Shown: piece after piece, positions 5,607-6,943 of the stretch
Layout: each line of letters begins with the position of its first letter
Numbering within the stretch: position 1 is the first letter of the stretch
DNA from: Tardiphaga sp.
GTDB lineage: Bacteria; Pseudomonadota; Alphaproteobacteria; Rhizobiales; Xanthobacteraceae
Assembly: GCA_028290325.1 (NCBI GenBank)
Contig: JAQGJY010000203.1
Location: forward strand, 1 to 6,943
Length of the DNA: 6,943 nucleotides
Direction: 5' to 3'
Program-made: the position numbers and the translations under genes
The notes under the pieces: model-generated
Database searches by the model: none
Told to the model about the DNA's origin: nothing
The model's input: the letters and a program-made list of their open reading frames with translations, nothing else

Positions 5607-6782
5607 TCAGATGCCGAGCGCGAGGCGACCGGCGGCGAGCCGGGTTGCGTCGTCCTGCGGTGTATGGACGCGGCCGCACAACACATCGCGATAATGTCGC
5701 TCCAGCGGATTGGTGCGCGAGAGACCATGATTGCCAGTGAGCGACAGCGCGTCTTCCACCGCCGCGACGGCATTGTTGGTGACGGTGTGCTTGAGGATGT
5801 TGGCGTCGGAGACGTCGGGATAGATGCCGTCATCGATTTCGGCGGCGAAGCTGGCGATCAGGCGCGCATTGACGTTGAGCCGCGCCTCGATGCGGCCGAC
5901 GACTTCCTGCATGCGCGGCAGGGTCGCGAGCGACGCGCCGAGATTGGCCGGCTTGCGGTTCCGCAAGAACGTCACCAGCCACTCGCGCGCCGCGCGCGCG
6001 ACGCCGTCATAGATCGAGGAGATGAAAACGGCGTGGATCGCGGATTGCGCGACATCCGGTCTACCCCATTGCGCAGGCGGTCGAACGTCGATCTCGTGGT
6101 CGAGCGGAAACACCACGTCGTCAAAGATTACATCATCGCTGCCGCTGGCCCGCAGGCCGAGATGATCCCACGTCTTCCTGGTCGTCGTGCCCGGCAGACC
6201 GGCAGGCACCAGAAACAGCCCGGCGCGCGGCTCCGCCTCGTCGGTCTTGGCCCAGACGGCATAATATTTTAAAATCGGCGATCCGGTCGAATAGATTTTG
6301 TGGCCGGTCAGCCGCCACGCCGTGTCAGTGCGGCGTGCGATGGTTTCAGGCATGCCGCCGCGCGACGGCGATCCCAGATCCGGCTCAACGCGCAAGGCGT
6401 TGATGAGCGCGATCCCGCTTACGCTCTCCTGCTGCAATTTGCGGGAGAGGTGCACCGGCCACCGCGCCTGCGTCGCCATCACCCAATGATGGATGTAATG
6501 CATCGCCAGTACCAAAGCGGTCGAGGCGTCCGCCTGCGCGATCGTGCCGACGACTTCCGCACCAACTGTGGCTGTCGCGCCGTGTCCGCCGAGGGCCTTC
6601 GGCACCATCAACCCGAGTAAACCGGCCCGCGCAAGATCGTCGAAATTCTCGAAATTGAAACTGCCGGCGCGATCATGCTGCGCGGCACGCGCGGCGATCG
6701 CCAACGTAATGCTACGCGCGGCATCGACGACACCAATAATGCTCTTGGCCGCTTCGCGTTTGAGGCCGCGTTCGCTGCTCAT
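5607..6782 (-). CDS. DszC/SfnB-like flavin-dependent monooxygenase, acyl-CoA dehydrogenase superfamily
   Basis: This 391-residue cytoplasmic protein has the three-part acyl-CoA dehydrogenase fold: N-terminal helices with LARAGLLGLMVPKALGGHGA at 50-69, a central beta domain with WRLTGHKIYSTGSP (156-169) and DHLGLRASGSDDVIFDDV (206-223), and a C-terminal helical domain with ALSLTGNHGLSRTNPLERHYRD (345-366). In medium-chain acyl-CoA dehydrogenase the catalytic Glu follows the RDAKIYQIY stretch. Here the matching stretch RDVLCGRVHTPQDD puts Thr374 at that place, with His373 in an HxP motif as in DszC/SfnB-type monooxygenases. Histidines at 95, 98 and 99 could also face the flavin. So it is probably an FMNH2/O2-using oxygenase for an organosulfur compound, not a beta-oxidation enzyme. 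It leads the operon, and the SsuD-like gene starts 22 bases after its stop. The start at 6782 has only a weak GGA at seven bases' spacing. The exact substrate is unknown. Confidence 0.82.
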   Translation of the reverse strand: MSSERGLKREAAKSIIGVVDAARSITLAIAARAAQHDRAGSFNFENFDDLARAGLLGLMVPKALGGHGATATVGAEVVGTIAQADASTALVLAMHYIHHWVMATQARWPVHLSRKLQQESVSGIALINALRVEPDLGSPSRGGMPETIARRTDTAWRLTGHKIYSTGSPILKYYAVWAKTDEAEPRAGLFLVPAGLPGTTTRKTWDHLGLRASGSDDVIFDDVVFPLDHEIDVRPPAQWGRPDVAQSAIHAVFISSIYDGVARAAREWLVTFLRNRKPANLGASLATLPRMQEVVGRIEARLNVNARLIASFAAEIDDGIYPDVSDANILKHTVTNNAVAAVEDALSLTGNHGLSRTNPLERHYRDVLCGRVHTPQDDATRLAAGRLALGI

Positions 6783-6817
6783 AGATGCATCCGATCCTGC
6801 GTGCGATTGATCTGATA

Positions 6818-6846
6818 ACGATGAGCGCAGGGCGCATATCGGTCAA
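6818..6846 (-). promoter_or_regulatory. Candidate promoter of the upstream block
   Basis: On the minus strand TTGACC (6846-6841, five of six matches to the -35 consensus) is followed after 17 bases by CATCGT (6823-6818). That -10 matches three of six, including the A at position 2 and the T at position 6. The start codon lies 35 bases beyond the -10. The weak -10 would suit an activator-dependent promoter. Confidence 0.3.
6819..6841. promoter_or_regulatory. Imperfect palindrome between -35 and -10 (candidate operator)
   Basis: Arms CGAT-GA-GCGC (6819-6828) and GCGC-AT-ATCG (6832-6841) are symmetric about 6830, with eight of ten positions paired. The dyad fills the spacer of the candidate promoter, a usual place for regulator binding. 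The regulator is unknown; sulfur-limitation control would fit the genes. Confidence 0.35.
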
Positions 6847-6943
6847 GGAAATGGAATTCCCAATCCAGCCGAAGGGGGAGACGGAAACACTCTCTGCTCT
6901 TCCGAACGGAGTGTCTTCGCCTCAGGCTTCGCTTCGCAAATTG

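Larger units (their letters stand above)
6783..6943. other. Upstream non-coding region at the right edge
   Basis: These 161 bases lie before the first gene of the block and contain no supported gene. Besides the candidate promoter there is a GGAATTCC palindrome (6853-6860) and an inverted repeat ACACTC (6887-6892) / GAGTGT (6909-6914), with a TCCG-AA-CGGA mini-hairpin at 6901-6910 overlapping its right arm. These could be leader or operator elements of this operon or of a divergent gene beyond the edge. Confidence 0.35.

Noticed and set aside
5585..5833. 83-residue N-terminal extension of the SsuD-like protein
   Set aside because: It lies out of frame inside the preceding gene, is Ser/Thr/Pro/Arg-rich without family similarity, and a strong AGGAG site sits before the internal ATG at 5584.
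5664..6272. Plus-strand reading frame of 202 codons opposite the DszC/SfnB-like gene
   Set aside because: It is an antisense shadow with the same Arg/Asp/Gly bias and no recognisable motif.

Overview
The window looks like chromosomal DNA of a GC-rich alphaproteobacterium, most likely a member of the Hyphomicrobiales (Bradyrhizobium/Rhodopseudomonas-like). This is an inference from base composition, GC-rich codon use and the general look of the proteins, not from a marker gene. It is an organosulfur (sulfonate) scavenging locus: six genes, all on the minus strand, cover about 6.3 of 6.9 kb. The order of transcription runs from high to low coordinates.

Upstream block (6782 to 3558). A DszC/SfnB-like flavin monooxygenase of the acyl-CoA dehydrogenase superfamily comes first. 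It is followed 22 bases later by a divergent SsuD-like luciferase-fold monooxygenase, whose stop overlaps the start of a Sec-exported SsuA-like binding protein (ATGA overlap). The spacing implies one operon. A candidate promoter with a dyad between its -35 and -10 elements lies before the first gene.

Middle gap (3344 to 3557). These 214 bases carry three inverted repeats and no credible gene. They probably separate two transcription units or act as an internal regulatory region.

Downstream block (3343 to 220). A Tat-exported SsuA-like binding protein is followed by a tandem paralogue with a Sec signal (the best SsuA candidate). The latter overlaps by ATGA with a textbook SsuD (FMNH2-dependent alkanesulfonate monooxygenase) that keeps all five known catalytic residues at a constant +7 offset from E. 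coli numbering. The last 219 bases hold several hairpins and no recognised gene.

Working model. Three periplasmic binding proteins capture sulfonates or related organosulfur compounds and hand them to one or more ABC importers. In the cytoplasm SsuD releases sulfite from alkanesulfonates. The DszC/SfnB-like protein and the divergent SsuD paralogue may form a second oxidation route for a different substrate. No permease, ATPase or NAD(P)H:FMN reductase (SsuB, SsuC, SsuE) is present, so these must be encoded outside the window. The least expected points are the SsuD paralogue lacking every known SsuD catalytic residue, its pairing with an acyl-CoA-dehydrogenase-fold protein lacking the dehydrogenase glutamate, and three binding proteins with two different export routes in one stretch.
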